The position numbers and the translations under genes are program-made. Below the pieces are notes generated by a model, which saw only the letters and a list, made by a program, of their open reading frames with translations, ran no database searches and was not told where the DNA came from. From Lumbricus rubellus (lineage: Eukaryota > Annelida > Clitellata > Crassiclitellata > Lumbricidae): a stretch of DNA of 64,000 bases. Shown in pieces: positions 40,901 through 50,241 of the stretch. Position 1 is the stretch's first letter; every line of letters begins with the position of its first letter. The stretch is from contig OX243822.1 in assembly GCA_945859605.1 (NCBI GenBank), positions 25,613,685-25,677,684 of the forward strand. Reading direction: 5' to 3'.

Positions 40901-43000
40901 GGTGTCTAGCCAACACGACCATTTTTCTCGCCCCGAGAAACCTAAAATCCTTCCCCCCCCCAAAAGCAGAGGAGACTAGATTAGACATTGGGGCGACAGC
41001 AGCATACTCAGGATTGCAACTAACCATTCTTAATGGATGGATGGATTGGGTGTTGAGTTTAACGACAACTTATGGCAACAAAGGCTGTTGATGTGCGCAT
41101 ATAAATTATTTTGAACAGTTCTCACCGTTACCATGACAATGATGACATAATGGTCTTACTCTCGCCTAGCACCCAACTATAATATATCTTCATGATCTCT
41201 TATCCACCAGCTGCCGACTTCAGCATCTTCTCTTCGTCTGCTACGTTCGCGTGACATACACCGTGGTTCAAAAAAGTAAGCCAAACTGTTTCTCAAATAT
41301 CTCCAATGTGTGATAGCACATCACGCTAAAATTTTCCAAATATTTAGAGAATTGTACCAAGAATATGATTCAAAAATTTCAAGCGATAAAGTTGAATGGA
41401 TAAAAAGATGTTCGTGGTCCAATTCTCTAAATATTTGGAAAATTTCAGCTTGATATGTCATCAGGTATTAGAGATATATGCAAAACAATTTGACTTACTT
41501 TTTTAACCGCGGTGTACATAAGCTGCTTATCTGCGAGCAAGGACGCTTTGGTCAGAACTCGAGCTTTTGCCTTCACTTTTGGAATCCATTGACACGTCCT
41601 TCATTATTAACTGATACTGTCTCAGGCACATCTTTTCGCTGTCTCAAAGCTATAGCCTACTTTCTTTTCTCTGGGTCTTTCGCACTGGGAGCACCTCTGA
41701 TTGGTGTAAATTTATAGATATAATAATGATAAATGATAATCCTTCTGAATCTGCCTCAAGTTTCCTTCTCTATTCCACTCCAAACTGAAGAAAGTATCTC
41801 GCCTGGGAGCGCCTCTGAGTAGGTACCTTGAAGGGGCGCTATATAAATTTTGATTGATTGATTGATTGAAGCCCAGCCTTAATTACTCCTAAATATTCCA
41901 GCCGAATTTTGATATGGTAATTGACCTGAAGTAAAGCCTTAACATATTTATATACCAATTTATCCAGAGTTATGAAAGATTAGCGAGCAGTAATCTATAG
42001 CTAGTCTGAGAGATAGTCGTGTCCGTAGATGTCAATGACTTCATTTTCTTAGCCTCGGACTATGAGGGCAGTTGGCCAGCCATCTTCCTTACCGTCTGAT
42101 CCTCCCACTGACAGTGTACAGTCAGTGTACTCAATATTTAAGAATTTTTTAAACTAATGTTTCTTTACTTCTCTCAATGTTTTGTTTAATTTATTGAATT
42201 TAATTGACTTTAATTATTAATCAAATCAAAATCAAATCAAATCACGAAATGTTTGTTGTCGACAGGTGCGTGGAAGGAGGGGATTGGTGCCCGGAAGTTT
42301 TATCGAGGAATTAGCGCCATTCACATCTCAGGATGTAAAAGTATGTTGTTTAATGACTTTACTGTTATATTTGTTGAAATATTTTGTTTATTTTCATTTG
42401 TATCAATGTTGTACTGGAGAAAATTTCACATATATTCCTGTAAATATTAAACTTTTAAGTGGTGCAAAAATCGTAAATAAACAAGATTGTTCCCTTCCAG
42501 CATGGGCTGTTTTTAAGGAATTTTTAGAATTGCACTACCCCTTCTTTCTTATCCCATCCTCCATGGTAAATTACTTATAATTGGAGGACAATGACCCTTT
42601 TTGCTAGTTTTATCTGTATAAGTGCTTCTACAACTGCACAAATTCATTTAGAACTGCACATTTTGTGTACAACTGCACGTTAAAAAAGCCCTGCTTCCAG
42701 CATGGGCAAATTGCTAAAGGGATGAAAAGTGTCTTAACCGATTTCTTTCTTTAAAAAAAACCCAGACCAGGTGGCTGTCGGTGGTTGGCTGGATCGAGTC
42801 CACAGGTTGCATGTTTGAGACGAATGTATTACAGCTTTTGTCATTGTGTCGTATTTTATTGTCTTGTTTCTTTTTAGACTGTGACAAGTAATGGCCAACC
42901 TGTGTTGGGCGTCATTTCAACCAATGGCATGCAGTTGGCTAATAGACGGTCCCGAAGTGTAGGCGCTGGACTAAACATACTGCAGTCTAAATCTGCCTAG
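18527..43000 (+). CDS. RIM-binding-protein-like gene, 21 exons, 5' end outside window
   Basis: The exons are read from consensus splice sites and consistent phases: 18527-18583, 19058-19171, 19893-19973, 23902-24105, 24608-26179, 28115-28238, 29290-29553, 31391-31902, 32389-32547, 33032-33139, 34143-34295, 34943-35113, 35638-35760, 36221-36316, 36774-36932, 37512-37992, 38737-38867, 39142-39423, 40435-40569, 42266-42340, 42878-43000. All joins keep the frame. The order is coiled coil, acidic low-complexity, coiled coil, FN3, SH3, short tail. The FN3 and SH3 resemble RIM-BP/TSPOAP1 family domains, which tether synaptic or manchette partners. The family call is moderate; only one SH3 is seen. 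An in-frame TAG lies in exon 5. Confidence 0.65.
20180..20590 (+). repeat. three roughly 120-bp tandem units with AGGTCA half-sites
   Basis: Each unit contains TTACAGCATATGCACGTG or a variant, TGATTCAGGTATGTAGAATT, and a block such as GAGGTCATAAGGTCATGG followed by TCAAGGTCA. The mirror image is in the other arm at about 22470-22880. AGGTCA direct repeats and TCAAGGTCA are nuclear-receptor half-site motifs. Confidence 0.7.
20713..21381 (-). CDS. palindrome ORF, left copy (222 aa, unknown)
   Basis: Left-arm copy of the 21679-22347 ORF with an identical predicted protein. Identity follows from the inverted repeat and does not itself prove selection. Confidence 0.3.
   Translation of the reverse strand: MKATRSKTSFRSITETDVQGRGWSDFWYEKETPEVAEQQKQRCLSGLTIGVLQQKQNDQRPKETKFCLQDVTRRNREPIRDGGAVTLETGNSNSWKYQSSGVAFERRHPVDSSHMSANHSIRFAQTIDFQPQDRIPSDLHPSRLPNFSTSNHASWTTPLTRAAVEPEPDSASSHSMPAPYRRSNFAVSTQSLTLRHPASTNTGFPSSEYRLAKNHSAAVVMQ
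21679..22347 (+). CDS. palindrome ORF, right copy (222 aa, unknown)
   Basis: Open frame from the centre outward in the right arm: Ser/Thr/Arg-rich with scattered RSxT and [10 protein letters not shown] motifs and no known fold. An identical copy lies at 20713-21381 on the minus strand. A GTAAGT splice-donor-like site sits just upstream in each arm. Low complexity and lack of homology make coding uncertain. Confidence 0.3.
   Translation: MKATRSKTSFRSITETDVQGRGWSDFWYEKETPEVAEQQKQRCLSGLTIGVLQQKQNDQRPKETKFCLQDVTRRNREPIRDGGAVTLETGNSNSWKYQSSGVAFERRHPVDSSHMSANHSIRFAQTIDFQPQDRIPSDLHPSRLPNFSTSNHASWTTPLTRAAVEPEPDSASSHSMPAPYRRSNFAVSTQSLTLRHPASTNTGFPSSEYRLAKNHSAAVVMQ
23255..23480 (+). mobile_element. 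tRNA-derived SINE with LINE-like tail
   Basis: The tRNA-like head has A box GGTGTAGTGGGT and B box GGTTCGAATCC. The tail has GGGAGCGCTTCTGAGTAG and a CTATAACAAGTGCATATACA end, shared with the copy at 46316-46545. Confidence 0.8.
23515..23625 (-). mobile_element. tRNA-derived SINE, opposite strand
   Basis: On the minus strand an A-box-like ATGGTGCAATGGTTA and B box GGTTCAAATCC lie about 35 bp apart. It converges on the SINE at 23255. Confidence 0.65.
23902..24105 (+). CDS. exon 4: Met/Arg-rich helical segment
   Basis: 68 codons between GGAGCAG and CTG|GTGAGT, phase 0 on both sides, encoding ...[20 protein letters not shown]... followed by a Glu-rich helix ([19 protein letters not shown]). 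About 70 bp of it reappears inverted in the next intron (about 24389-24461). The exon is supported by splice sites and phase only. Confidence 0.6.
24389..24461 (-). repeat. inverted partial copy of exon 4
   Basis: This about 70-bp stretch is the reverse complement of roughly 23962-24033 inside exon 4, with a handful of substitutions and small gaps. It is in the following intron, so exon and copy could pair in the pre-mRNA. Confidence 0.8.
24608..26179 (+). CDS. exon 5: 1.57-kb acidic Ser-rich exon with in-frame TAG
   Basis: 524 codons, phase 0 on both sides (GATCTAG acceptor, GCG|GTAAAA donor). The protein is acidic and rich in Ser, Asp and Glu (for example [20 protein letters not shown]), with no recognised fold, ending [14 protein letters not shown]. 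The TAG at 25466-25468 is the only stop, and the same frame continues open for another 237 codons with the same composition. It could be readthrough, a nonsense allele, a sequencing error or pseudogenisation. Confidence 0.65.
26820..27300 (+). repeat. (GTCT)n microsatellite in intron 5
   Basis: TCTGTCTG-type repeat with an interruption of (GAT)n at 26990-27030. Frames here encode only repeats. Confidence 0.92.
28115..31902 (+). CDS. exons 6-8: linker region
   Basis: Exons 28115-28238, 29290-29553 and 31391-31902 join with phase 1 boundaries. They encode Ser/Thr-rich and acidic linkers (including [17 protein letters not shown]), a Pro-rich [13 protein letters not shown] stretch that could be an SH3 ligand, and the start of the second coiled coil ([20 protein letters not shown]). 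Confidence 0.7.
28413..28735 (-). pseudogene. LINE reverse-transcriptase C-terminal fragment
   Basis: 98 residues in one frame resemble the C-terminus of non-LTR retrotransposon [39 protein letters not shown], then a Trp/Arg-rich end ([10 protein letters not shown]). The rest of the element is missing. It lies in the intron between exons 6 and 7. Confidence 0.65.
28945..29102. mobile_element. hAT-type MITE, 158 bp
   Basis: TIRs CATGGGCGGAGTTT and AAACTCCGCCCATG; exact 8-bp duplication CAGTTGCC at 28937-28944 and 29103-29110. Same termini as the element that carries the Polinton. Confidence 0.9.
29997..30021. other. 11-bp perfect hairpin
   Basis: GCTCCTGTCCC, loop TTT, GGGACAGGAGC. Isolated in an intron; no function assigned. 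Confidence 0.5.
30330..31390 (+). repeat. about 29-bp minisatellite with embedded insertion and exon-like blocks
   Basis: Units read ACTATTAGAAACTGAAACCG then GTTTGTGTA. The array runs up to the acceptor of exon 31391. A retroposed sequence with a (GAT)n tail on the minus strand (30487-30995) interrupts it, flanked by TTTGTGTAACT on both sides. Two blocks (about 31100-31165 and 31240-31312) copy part of the downstream exon (about 31650-31710). Confidence 0.75.
32389..36932 (+). CDS. exons 9-15: second coiled coil
   Basis: Seven phase-0 exons of 96-171 bp (32389-32547, 33032-33139, 34143-34295, 34943-35113, 35638-35760, 36221-36316, 36774-36932) encode about 320 residues of heptad-rich Glu/Lys/Leu helix, for example [20 protein letters not shown]. 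The exon 33032-33139 donor is GC (AAG|GCAAGA). Several acceptors recur as CTG(T/G)TTTCAG. Uniform phase 0 suggests growth by exon duplication. Confidence 0.75.
33400..34140 (+). repeat. degenerate TACCATTACCTTA satellite in intron
   Basis: About 50 degenerate copies of a 12- to 15-bp unit fill this intron between exons 10 and 11. Confidence 0.75.
37512..39423 (+). CDS. exons 16-18: fibronectin type III domain
   Basis: Exon 37512-37992 is a linker ending at phase 1. Exons 38737-38867 and 39142-39423 encode the FN3 domain: [64 protein letters not shown]. The GYKVYVNGR and [15 protein letters not shown] parts match the RIM-BP FN3 pattern (GYxVYxDGxx...VRTxSxxG). A 40-residue linker follows. Confidence 0.75.
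38913..39106 (+). mobile_element. hAT MITE (CAGGGCTG family), copy 1
   Basis: Starts CAGGGCTGTTTTTAAGG and ends with a mutated AAACCTG; exact 8-bp duplication ATTATGGT (38905-38912 and 39107-39114). It lies in the intron before exon 18. Confidence 0.88.
39468..39658 (-). mobile_element. hAT MITE (CAGGGCTG family), inverted copy 2
   Basis: Reverse orientation to copy 1, ending AAAACAGCCCTG. It has no 8-bp duplication; instead about 35 bp of flanking sequence (AGAAGTCTTGTTTGGTAGAG and following) is repeated on both sides. It lies in the intron after exon 18. Confidence 0.8.
40435..43000 (+). CDS. exons 19-21: SH3 domain and C-terminus
   Basis: Exons 40435-40569 and 42266-42340 encode an SH3 domain: [61 protein letters not shown], the acidic GDII and GLVPxxF are present. 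Exon 42878-43000 adds about 40 residues ending LQSKSA and a TAG stop. An AATAAA at 43002-43007 overlaps the region just past the stop. Confidence 0.8.
40619..40991. mobile_element. putative TIR element, about 370 bp
   Basis: Ends TGTTTAATCTAGACGTCTCTG-like and the inverse CAGAGGAGACTAGATTAGACA-like, each followed inside by C/G homopolymers. No target duplication seen. In the intron after exon 19. Confidence 0.5.
41259..41514. mobile_element. mariner-type MITE, 256 bp
   Basis: TIRs CACCGTGGTTCAAAAAAGTA and the inverse, flanked by TA on each side. An internal inverted pair (TCCAAATATTTAGAGAATT at about 41336-41354 and its complement at about 41420-41438) gives a long hairpin. No transposase. 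Confidence 0.8.
41806..41872 (+). repeat. LINE/SINE 3' tail with GATT repeats
   Basis: GGGAGCGCCTCTGAGTAGGT, CTTGAAGGGGCGCTATATAA then (TGAT)n. Related tails lie at 18870-18915 (inverted), 38545-38600, 40040-40095 (inverted), 51600-51660 (inverted) and 62706-62755. Confidence 0.7.
42502..42693 (+). mobile_element. hAT MITE (CAGGGCTG family), copy 3
   Basis: First bases mutated to ATGGGCTG; ends AAAAGCCCTG; exact 8-bp duplication CTTCCAGC (42494-42501 and 42694-42701). Confidence 0.88.
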
Positions 43001-43355
43001 TAATAAATAGTAAATATATTGCAGCCTTATCCAACCTAGTGCTATGGACAAAGCAGGCCGCAGTCTGAACAAACCTGTGGTATAAATATACTGCAGTCTA
43101 AACCAGCCTAGTGCTATTTACTGCCTGGAGTATAGGCCTACTTGCAATAGGCTGCTGTTGGCACATTCATGGCAGAACTGTTGGTGCTTTTCTGACAAAG
43201 ACTGATCACAGTTTGCATTTGCACATTTGCTCAAATCGATCTTACGTGACTGTTTAAGTGTTTTACTTCACGGTAACATTGTACAGGTGCTATATAATCT
43301 CTTGAAGTTCAGTAGCTAATGTTGTAGATCTTGTTTTGTTACTGTAACACTTCAT

Positions 43356-43587
43356 CATAGGCGTACGGGAGATTTCAGCAGTGGGGGGGTCAAAGATTTT
43401 ACTTCTGCCCGAAAAATAGATCTCGTGGTGGGAAATACTATTTTTCCCACACAAAAAAGTTCAAATATGTCGTGAAAAATACTATTTTTTAGTATTTTTC
43501 CCTGGTCTACTTGCCCGAAAAAACAGACTCCCGAAATTTGGGGGGGGGGCAGTTGCCCCCTCTGGATCCCCGCCTCGTACGCCTATG
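43356..43587. mobile_element. hAT-type MITE, 232 bp
   Basis: TIRs CATAGGCGTACGGG and CGTACGCCTATG; exact 8-bp duplication CACTTCAT (43348-43355 and 43588-43595). Confidence 0.88.
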
Positions 43588-43595
43588 CACTTCAT

Positions 43596-44487
43596 ACATA
43601 TCAGTGGAGGTGCCACTTCGGGTGACATTGATCATTGTGATTAATCATACTTCTCTGTTCATGCTTTAGTAACATCATGGCAAATTTGTCAGCATTTGTC
43701 ATCTAACAATTCTAGCAGGGAAGCTACCCTTCTAGTTGTCCAAGTACTGTTTAATATCTGATAAATATTCTCTATTTATTACTTAATGACATCTATCATC
43801 GTTCAATCTAGCACGAGATCGTCTATGAATAGGAACCCTATAGTGGATATATTGCACATAATATAATATATATATTGCAAATTTATATTTACAATGACAA
43901 GAATCTATTTTACGCCCATTAGGCAATTTTCAAAGTCATGTTAACAATGTGAGGAAAATGTTGAACTGCAAATAAATAGTGTTAATTAAAGCTGTTCTGG
44001 TTTTGAGGCTCTTTAATAGGCCTATAATTGAAAGAAGTTATTACAAATTTACAGTACCGGTATTAAGAATGGACATTGATGGAATTCTTTGTTGTTCTTG
44101 TCAGGGAAGTTTCAAAACAATGACAGATTTTTTGCAAGACATTGTTTACAGTTAGATTTTCACAAATTTCTGAACGCTCAACGTATTTAGTAATAGTTTT
44201 ATCACACACATTGAAACCAATGACACATTTTCAGCTTTAATTTAACCATCTTAGCCTCTTAGGACAGGCAAACAGCCACACAGTAATACGCTTAAAAATT
44301 GTCATTTTGTGATAATGGCTTCTGTATGACTAGATGCAAAGTGTGGTGTTATATGTTTGTGACCAGCTTTATATAGACAGAATAGATGTCAATGATATTA
44401 TTTGAACGTGACACTGACACTGTACATTAATTTTCAAATGCGACACAGTGTGACTGTGTGACGTTCAACAAACTGTTTGTCCATCAC
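43596..44487. other. intergenic, no gene seen
   Basis: AT-rich unique-looking sequence with several stop codons in all frames. It may include distal 3' UTR of the upstream gene (an AATAAA at about 43971), but nothing else is recognised. Confidence 0.6.
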
Positions 44488-44632
44488 CAGTGTGAGAATT
44501 GGGGGGAAATAACGGGGGGTTGGACTATGATCCACTTGGAATTGGGGGTGCGAAAAATAGACTTTACTATGGGACTCTAAGAATGACTGGGAGGTGTTGA
44601 AACTCCCAACCACCCCTACAATTCTCACCCTG
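44488..44632. mobile_element. hAT-type MITE (GTGAGAATTG family), 145 bp
   Basis: CAGTGTGAGAATTG start and CAATTCTCACCCTG end; exact 8-bp duplication TCCATCAC (44480-44487 and 44633-44640). Related copies begin near 38046, 51008 and 57801. Confidence 0.88.
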
Positions 44633-45049
44633 TCCATCACACACTGTTTTCTATGCAGTGTTGGAACGTTTCTGATCATGGTCAGTTCCTAACATTAATC
44701 ATACGCCTTGGAGCAGTTTTGAATACCTTGGTGAGACCATGGCGGTGGTTTGCGACCATATGCTATTAAGTAGCAATCCACGGTGGAATTTTTGTGTGTT
44801 GGGTTGGTCATTCATTTGGCTGACGGTGGCCAGTCTGTTATAAATATCCATTAGTGGAATATTCGAGCAACATGTCGCCTCCTCGGCTGGCGCCAGGTAT
44901 CTTCCACATCCGTTGTAGCTACCCGACCACATCTCACCCCGTTCTACCCTCCGGTCACACTGGGTCTCTTACAGATGTAGGCTAGTCACCAACGTCGTTA
45001 TTTGCAACTGCATCGCATGCAGGTTATATGCAGGCGCTATATAAAAGTC

Positions 45050-45200
45050 CATACGTGTACGACTGTACGTACGACAGCCGAAAGCATGGCAGTCATTGAA
45101 GGGGCGCTATATCAATTCTGATAATGAATGAATGCAGACATGTAGTTCGACCACCGCAAAAGCTTTGTTCGGCTGTCGTACGTACAGTCGTACACGTATG
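45050..45200. repeat. 33-bp perfect inverted arms with 85-bp loop
   Basis: Arms 45050-45082 and 45168-45200 (core CGTACGTACAGTCGTACACG) are perfectly complementary. A weaker outer pair involves TATATAAAAG and CTTTTATATA. Probably a folded MITE or the remains of one. Confidence 0.75.
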
Positions 45201-45280
45201 GGGCGGATATGGGCTTTTATATAGCGCTTGCATATAACCTCCAAAAGGCGTTGTAATGTCTATCAGTTATATCATGTGAT

Positions 45281-45446
45281 CATAAGCGGAGTTTATCAGG
45301 GGCTAGGGGGAGCTAAACCCCCCCAAGAAGGCCCAGATTCAGCTTTTTTACCATGTAAATTGTATCTTTTTCCGGGCTTAGCCCCCCCCCCCCCCCCCTA
45401 AGAAGGCATTAGCCCCTCCAAGAACGGAAACCAAACTCCGCCCATG
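45281..45446. mobile_element. hAT-type MITE (CATGGGCGG family), 166 bp, inverted
   Basis: Second copy of the 28945 family in reverse orientation; duplication CATGTGAT/CATGTGAC, 7 of 8 matching. Confidence 0.85.
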
Positions 45447-46315
45447 CATGTGACATGCCTTTCGTATAGGGACTTACATCTTCACGGGTGTTGGTAAAAA
45501 TTCTACACAATACAATAAACATGCAATTTGAGTTATTTGACATTGCCCGTTCTATAGGAAGGACATAGGGCCTACCCTTTTGAAGACCGCGGTTGAAAAT
45601 CCGAAATCTTTTCACGGGAATTGCTTTGCTTTTCCAAATTTTTCCATTGCTTTAAATTCGTTCTTTCCCCTCGCTCTTGTAGCCTTTTCTAGGCCAAACT
45701 TCATGTTAGCCTACTTCCAAGGTTACCAAATCTCTCTGCGTTCTCCTGTCATGGAGTTGCCTGCGGTGATCCTGCAAAGTTTAACGACAGCTTAGCCTAG
45801 GGCCTACATGATTGTATATAACATCAACGGTCGTTGCTGTCGACGAAACTTTGTTTGGCAAAACGAATTACCTATTCATTGAGTTCCACTTGACTCATAA
45901 TGAGCCTATATTATAGGCAGGATATAGAAATAAAGGTGTATTATCGTCAACAGCCATTGAAATCATAGGACGACGTTAAACTGTGGAATAAAAAAGGTGT
46001 TTTACAGTTTTATTCAAAACATTACCCTAACGTACCCTTCCCCCATGCATTGACGACAACGACAATGATAATGGTGACTATATTATTGTACATGTCGATT
46101 AGTACCAAAATCATGACTATCATCGTCTTCGTCGTCGACGTCATCGTCAACAAAGTAATGGCACTGACGTCGAGTAGGCTATATTTATATATATATTCTA
46201 AAATGTTGTTGTATGATGATGATGATAATGATGATGATGACTACGACGACGATAGTGATATTAATACCAGCAATAATAATTTTAAAAAATCACAGTGGTA
46301 ATAATAATTAATAAT

Positions 46316-46545
46316 TGTGGGGCGCGGTGGTGTATAGGCCTACCGAGTATGTTCTTTGCCTTGCAGCAAAGAACAGGTTCAAATCCACCTCATGCCATGT
46401 ACCGCGTATATATGGACCTTGGCCAAGTCCTTCATTCACTATTGCTCAGCGCTTCGGCGTGAAACTCCAACGTGTCCGCGATGTATTCGGGAGTGCCTCT
46501 GAGTAGTGACGTTGAAGGGATGCTATAACAAGTGCACATACAAAA
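46316..46545 (+). mobile_element. tRNA-derived SINE with LINE-like tail, copy 2
   Basis: GGGGCGCGGTGGTGTA head with an inserted AGGCCTACC, B box GGTTCAAATCC, and tail GGGAGTGCCTCTGAGTAG ... CTATAACAAGTGCACATACA. Confidence 0.78.
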
Positions 46546-46956
46546 TAATAGATCTTTTTACGCTTCTCGATATGATCACTTTGAACACCTTCATAAGGGT
46601 TTTCTTTGACACTATAAATAAACAATCTGCAACAACAATTTCACTGTAGTTTTGTTGTCCATAATTTTTTATTTACTTGTTCATTCATTCTTTGGACTTA
46701 TAGAGCGCCACTTAAAAACTACTCTGGAGCACTCTCATGTAAGCAAACACATTCACAGGAAGAGTAGACGTGTCATGATAGAACGCAATAAAATGTAAAA
46801 AAATCATGTTGAAAAAATCATGTTGAAAAATTTCATGCCTTGAACACCTTTTAAACAATTTCCAATCGTCATTATAATTTACAATGTGCGACTGCTTACT
46901 ACTCAATACTCATGTAGGCCCTATCATTTATCAAAATCGTGATTAACGTTGACGCT

Positions 46957-47621
46957 CAGTGACGTAACTAGCGTTGGGCTTGGGGGGGGGCTTAAGCCCC
47001 CCCAAACGAAGCTGAAGCCCCCCCAAATGAAATCAAGCCGTTGTATGCTTACGGCTAATTTAAATAGACTACCTCATGGACAGCGTACATGCAGTTACGG
47101 ACGACCGGCCATGACTGCATAAAAATGGCTCCATTTGAGGTCGACACAGCCAAAAATGCGCTGGTCGCTGGGGCTCCGCCCCAGACCCCGCTGGGGAGCT
47201 TACGGTAAAGACAAAACCTTTCTTTTTTACAGTAGCAGTTTCATTTTTATTGTTATCCTGGTATATCTTGTATACGACACTGAAAAACGGCTTGTTCTTA
47301 AAGTTTTCGCGACTTTACCGTTCACAAATAGCTGGCAAACAAGAGCCTAAAAATGGCTCCTTTTGAGGTCGCCACAGCCAAAAATGCGCTGGTCGCTGGG
47401 GCTCCGCCCCAGACCCCGCTGGGGGACCTTACGACGCTCCCCCAGACCCCCTAGTCGGTACGGGCTTCGTGCCTTTGGCACTCGCAACTTCGCGCCTTCG
47501 GCGCCGCCACTCACGACCAATTACAATACAGCGTCCTGGCACTTCTTTTTTTACACTTTAAGTACTGGTCACACTTAAGGCTTAAGCCCTCCCCAAACGA
47601 AAAATCCTAGTTACGTCCCTG
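46957..47621. mobile_element. hAT-type non-autonomous element, 665 bp
   Basis: CAGTGACGTAACTAG start, CTAGTTACGTCCCTG end, exact duplication TTGACGCT (46949-46956 and 47622-47629). Two direct 75-bp repeats (TGCGCTGGTCGCTGGGGCTC core, about 47123-47200 and 47350-47427) lie inside. Confidence 0.9.
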
Positions 47622-47911
47622 TTGACGCTATCAGTTATATAATCCCATCTAAAACCTTTAAAACAACAATTTACACAAAAACGTTAAAATGGGAAACTGC
47701 GCAAAGTAACTACTTAAAAATGTTGTGCTTGTGGTGCTTCTTGACTTCGCGAAAAAATGAAAGTACGAATGATCCTTAATATTCTTAGTTTCTTCTTAGC
47801 GAGGCCAACGCAAGATCTGCCTTCAAACCTGACACATGCAGAGTGACGTCACTTTTCTCGAAGGGCGCGCGTCTGTAATGGCTGACCCCCAGCGAATATC
47901 CTGTGGGCGCC

Positions 47912-48156
47912 CAGGGGCGGATACAGAAACTATGGACCGGGGGGAGTGTCAAAAATTCCTGGTTTTTGGTGTGGACAAATTTTTTCGTATCCGCCAAAAA
48001 AGTTGACGACCTTTTTTTAGTCATCCAGTCTAAACGTCCTCATTATTATACATTGTTCAAAAGCTTGTTGAAACCAAATGGGGAAGGCCACGATACATGG
48101 GCAGTTCTAAACGGGGGGCCGTGGCCGGATAATTGCCCCCCCCGGATCCGCCCTAG
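47912..48156. mobile_element. hAT-type MITE (GGCGGAT family), 245 bp
   Basis: CAGGGGCGGAT start and ATCCGCCCTAG end; exact duplication TGGGCGCC (47904-47911 and 48157-48164). Confidence 0.85.
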
Positions 48157-48244
48157 TGGGCGCCCATGTAGCCTACTTTCTACAAAGCTCGAGCAGGAGT
48201 GCACGTATAGGCCTACGTCTCGATGTTGCTGCTGCAATTACATT

Positions 48245-48385
48245 TCAGAATGAGAGTGAATGACTTGCTCAAGATCCGTATACGCATAAACCGCCTCGGA
48301 CGAGGAACGAACCCGTATAGTGTATACTCTCCACGTTTCAGACCGACCGCTCTATAACCACTCGGCCACCGTGTCTATCAGTATA
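48245..48385 (-). mobile_element. tRNA-derived SINE, minus strand
   Basis: On the minus strand the head reads ACGGTGGCCGAGTGGTTA, close to a tRNA-Leu/Ser A box, and GGGTTCGTTCC is B-box-like. Confidence 0.65.
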
Positions 48386-48419
48386 TATAGGCAAGTATGA
48401 TGATGATGGTTCTCTGCCC

Positions 48420-48690
48420 GAAGGCAGGTTCATTGGCTTTTACGCCCCTGGGGATGAGATGAGTGAGGTGGTTTTCCGTTGCCTTCCCCACAGACAATGA
48501 TGGGTAAGCAACTTGCCCAAGGTCGCTTCGCAGCAGCTTGCGCCACCGCGTCCCACACGTGCTAGCCCGATAAATCTAAATCTGTAAATGTCAACTCCCA
48601 GCCCGGGGCTTGAACCGCAGTCCGTTGTATCCAACAGACGAATGCCGTTCTCGCTTACCGGTGTAGCTAACGAGGCCTGCAGGCAAGTAT
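48420..48690 (-). mobile_element. tRNA-derived SINE, minus strand, second type
   Basis: Minus-strand TAGCTACACCGGTAAGCG and GGTTCAAGCCCCG fit pol III A and B boxes; the body ends in a (CAT)n run near 48400. Confidence 0.55.
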
Positions 48691-48746
48691 ACTATAGGAC
48701 AAATTGGGTTCACATCCGTCAACCTACAGGTACAGATAGATGGTGG

Positions 48747-49021
48747 CAGCGGCGGATCCAGGGGGACAATCCGGCCATGACCCCCATTTCAAAATTGCAT
48801 TTGAAACCCCCCCTTTGGTTTCAAGAACCCTAAAATCAATGCACGACTATACAGGTCATAGCATATTACGAAGAGATCATGACCGGATGGCAGGGCAAAT
48901 GGTATATTTTTCACACATATAGGCCGGATGACTAAAAACAAAGGTCATCAGATTTTTTCCGCCCAAAGATCACCGAAATTTTGCCCCCCCCCCCTATATA
49001 AACTTTCTGAATCCGCCACTG
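48747..49021. mobile_element. hAT-type MITE (GGCGGAT family), 275 bp
   Basis: CAGCGGCGGATCCAGG start, TGAATCCGCCACTG end; exact duplication GATGGTGG (48739-48746 and 49022-49029). Confidence 0.9.
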
Positions 49022-49809
49022 GATGGTGGTTGCGAAGAACGATATAATAGGCGACGGCGTATATAGCCTACGCTAGTATTTTTGTCAGTATTCGGTAGAC
49101 GTCGGTATAATACAAAGATGTCGTCTGCTTATTCAGTCAGTCTCAACATGTCGCATGGGATTACTAACTGCTTATATTTACATTTATAGACCAATGTACG
49201 TGTACAACTGTACATGGTGGTGGGTCAGCGGTCCGTCCAGTGGATCCGCGGCTGGCACGGCTGGCAATAAACTAGGCATGTACCAGAGACGTATACGCTA
49301 CGGCATGGAACGACAGGCATACGCCCAGATGCAGATTTCTGCGGCGAATAATGGTGCTATATAAATGTCCACATGTATTATAGTGAATGCGTATACGTAT
49401 ACAGCGCGACGAACGGACAGGAGAAATCGGTCTACGGGGCATATTCAAGCTGAAAACGATAAGTATTGATTCGCCATAAACGTCTCTCTGCTTCCAACAA
49501 CGGCAAAACCGGCTGAACGAATGGACAACATAGGATGGATGGCGGACGATAGGCTATGACGACGGGAAAGAGAGAAACCGGATATAGGGAGGAGGAAGGG
49601 GGAAAGGAAGGGAATCCAAGTCCGTCTGGGTCCCACGCGTGCGCCATCAGTGATGGATCACTTAAAAGAGTGCTCGGACCGAACGGACAGCCAACGTGGA
49701 GATCAGATGCGAATAATAATCGTCAGTTGGTGTAGATCATACGACAAATAACAATGGCGATGGCGATGGCGGCCATGTTTTACACAACGACCTCTTATAT
49801 TTAAGAGTC

Positions 49810-49971
49810 CTACATGATACCGAACTCTTTCTTTAGCGCATTTTGAGAAGTTGAATTAATGGCATCTAGATGCCGAATAAATGTAAACAATTCTAATGTG
49901 AATTCGTCCTCGTCAGAATGATCATCGTTATCAGCGTCATCATCGTCCACACTGACGTCACCATTACTCAT
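49810..49971 (-). CDS. small acidic ORF divergent from the TMTC-like gene
   Basis: 53 aa, ATG at 49971 to TAG at 49810. It begins MSNGDVSVDDDDADNDDHSD and continues as an amphipathic stretch (EFTLELFTFIRHLDAINSTS) ending LKKEFGIM. The mixture of acidic head and helix looks protein-like rather than random, and the start is 358 bp from the divergent TMTC-like start, inside the same YY1/CCAAT-rich region. No family is recognised; it may be a first exon or a microprotein. Confidence 0.4.
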   Translation of the reverse strand: MSNGDVSVDDDDADNDDHSDEDEFTLELFTFIRHLDAINSTSQNALKKEFGIM

Positions 49972-50241
49972 AACAGGTCAATTGACAGAAAGCTACCTTT
50001 TGAATTTGTAATAAAAAATTCCTGAAGGAATGTCAATAGGCTTACACTTTTAAACTGGTGACAAACTTGGCAGCTCGTTTACGAACTATTAGCTAACGCA
50101 CCCAATGAAACTTGTTCCATTGGTCGCATCGGGGTGATTAAATTGACCAATGACGAGCAACGATGATCTGAAAGCCCCGCCCATTGCGAGGATGATTGAT
50201 GGTCGCTGAGGTAGGCTTGTGCTATCGTGAGAGACGCCAAG

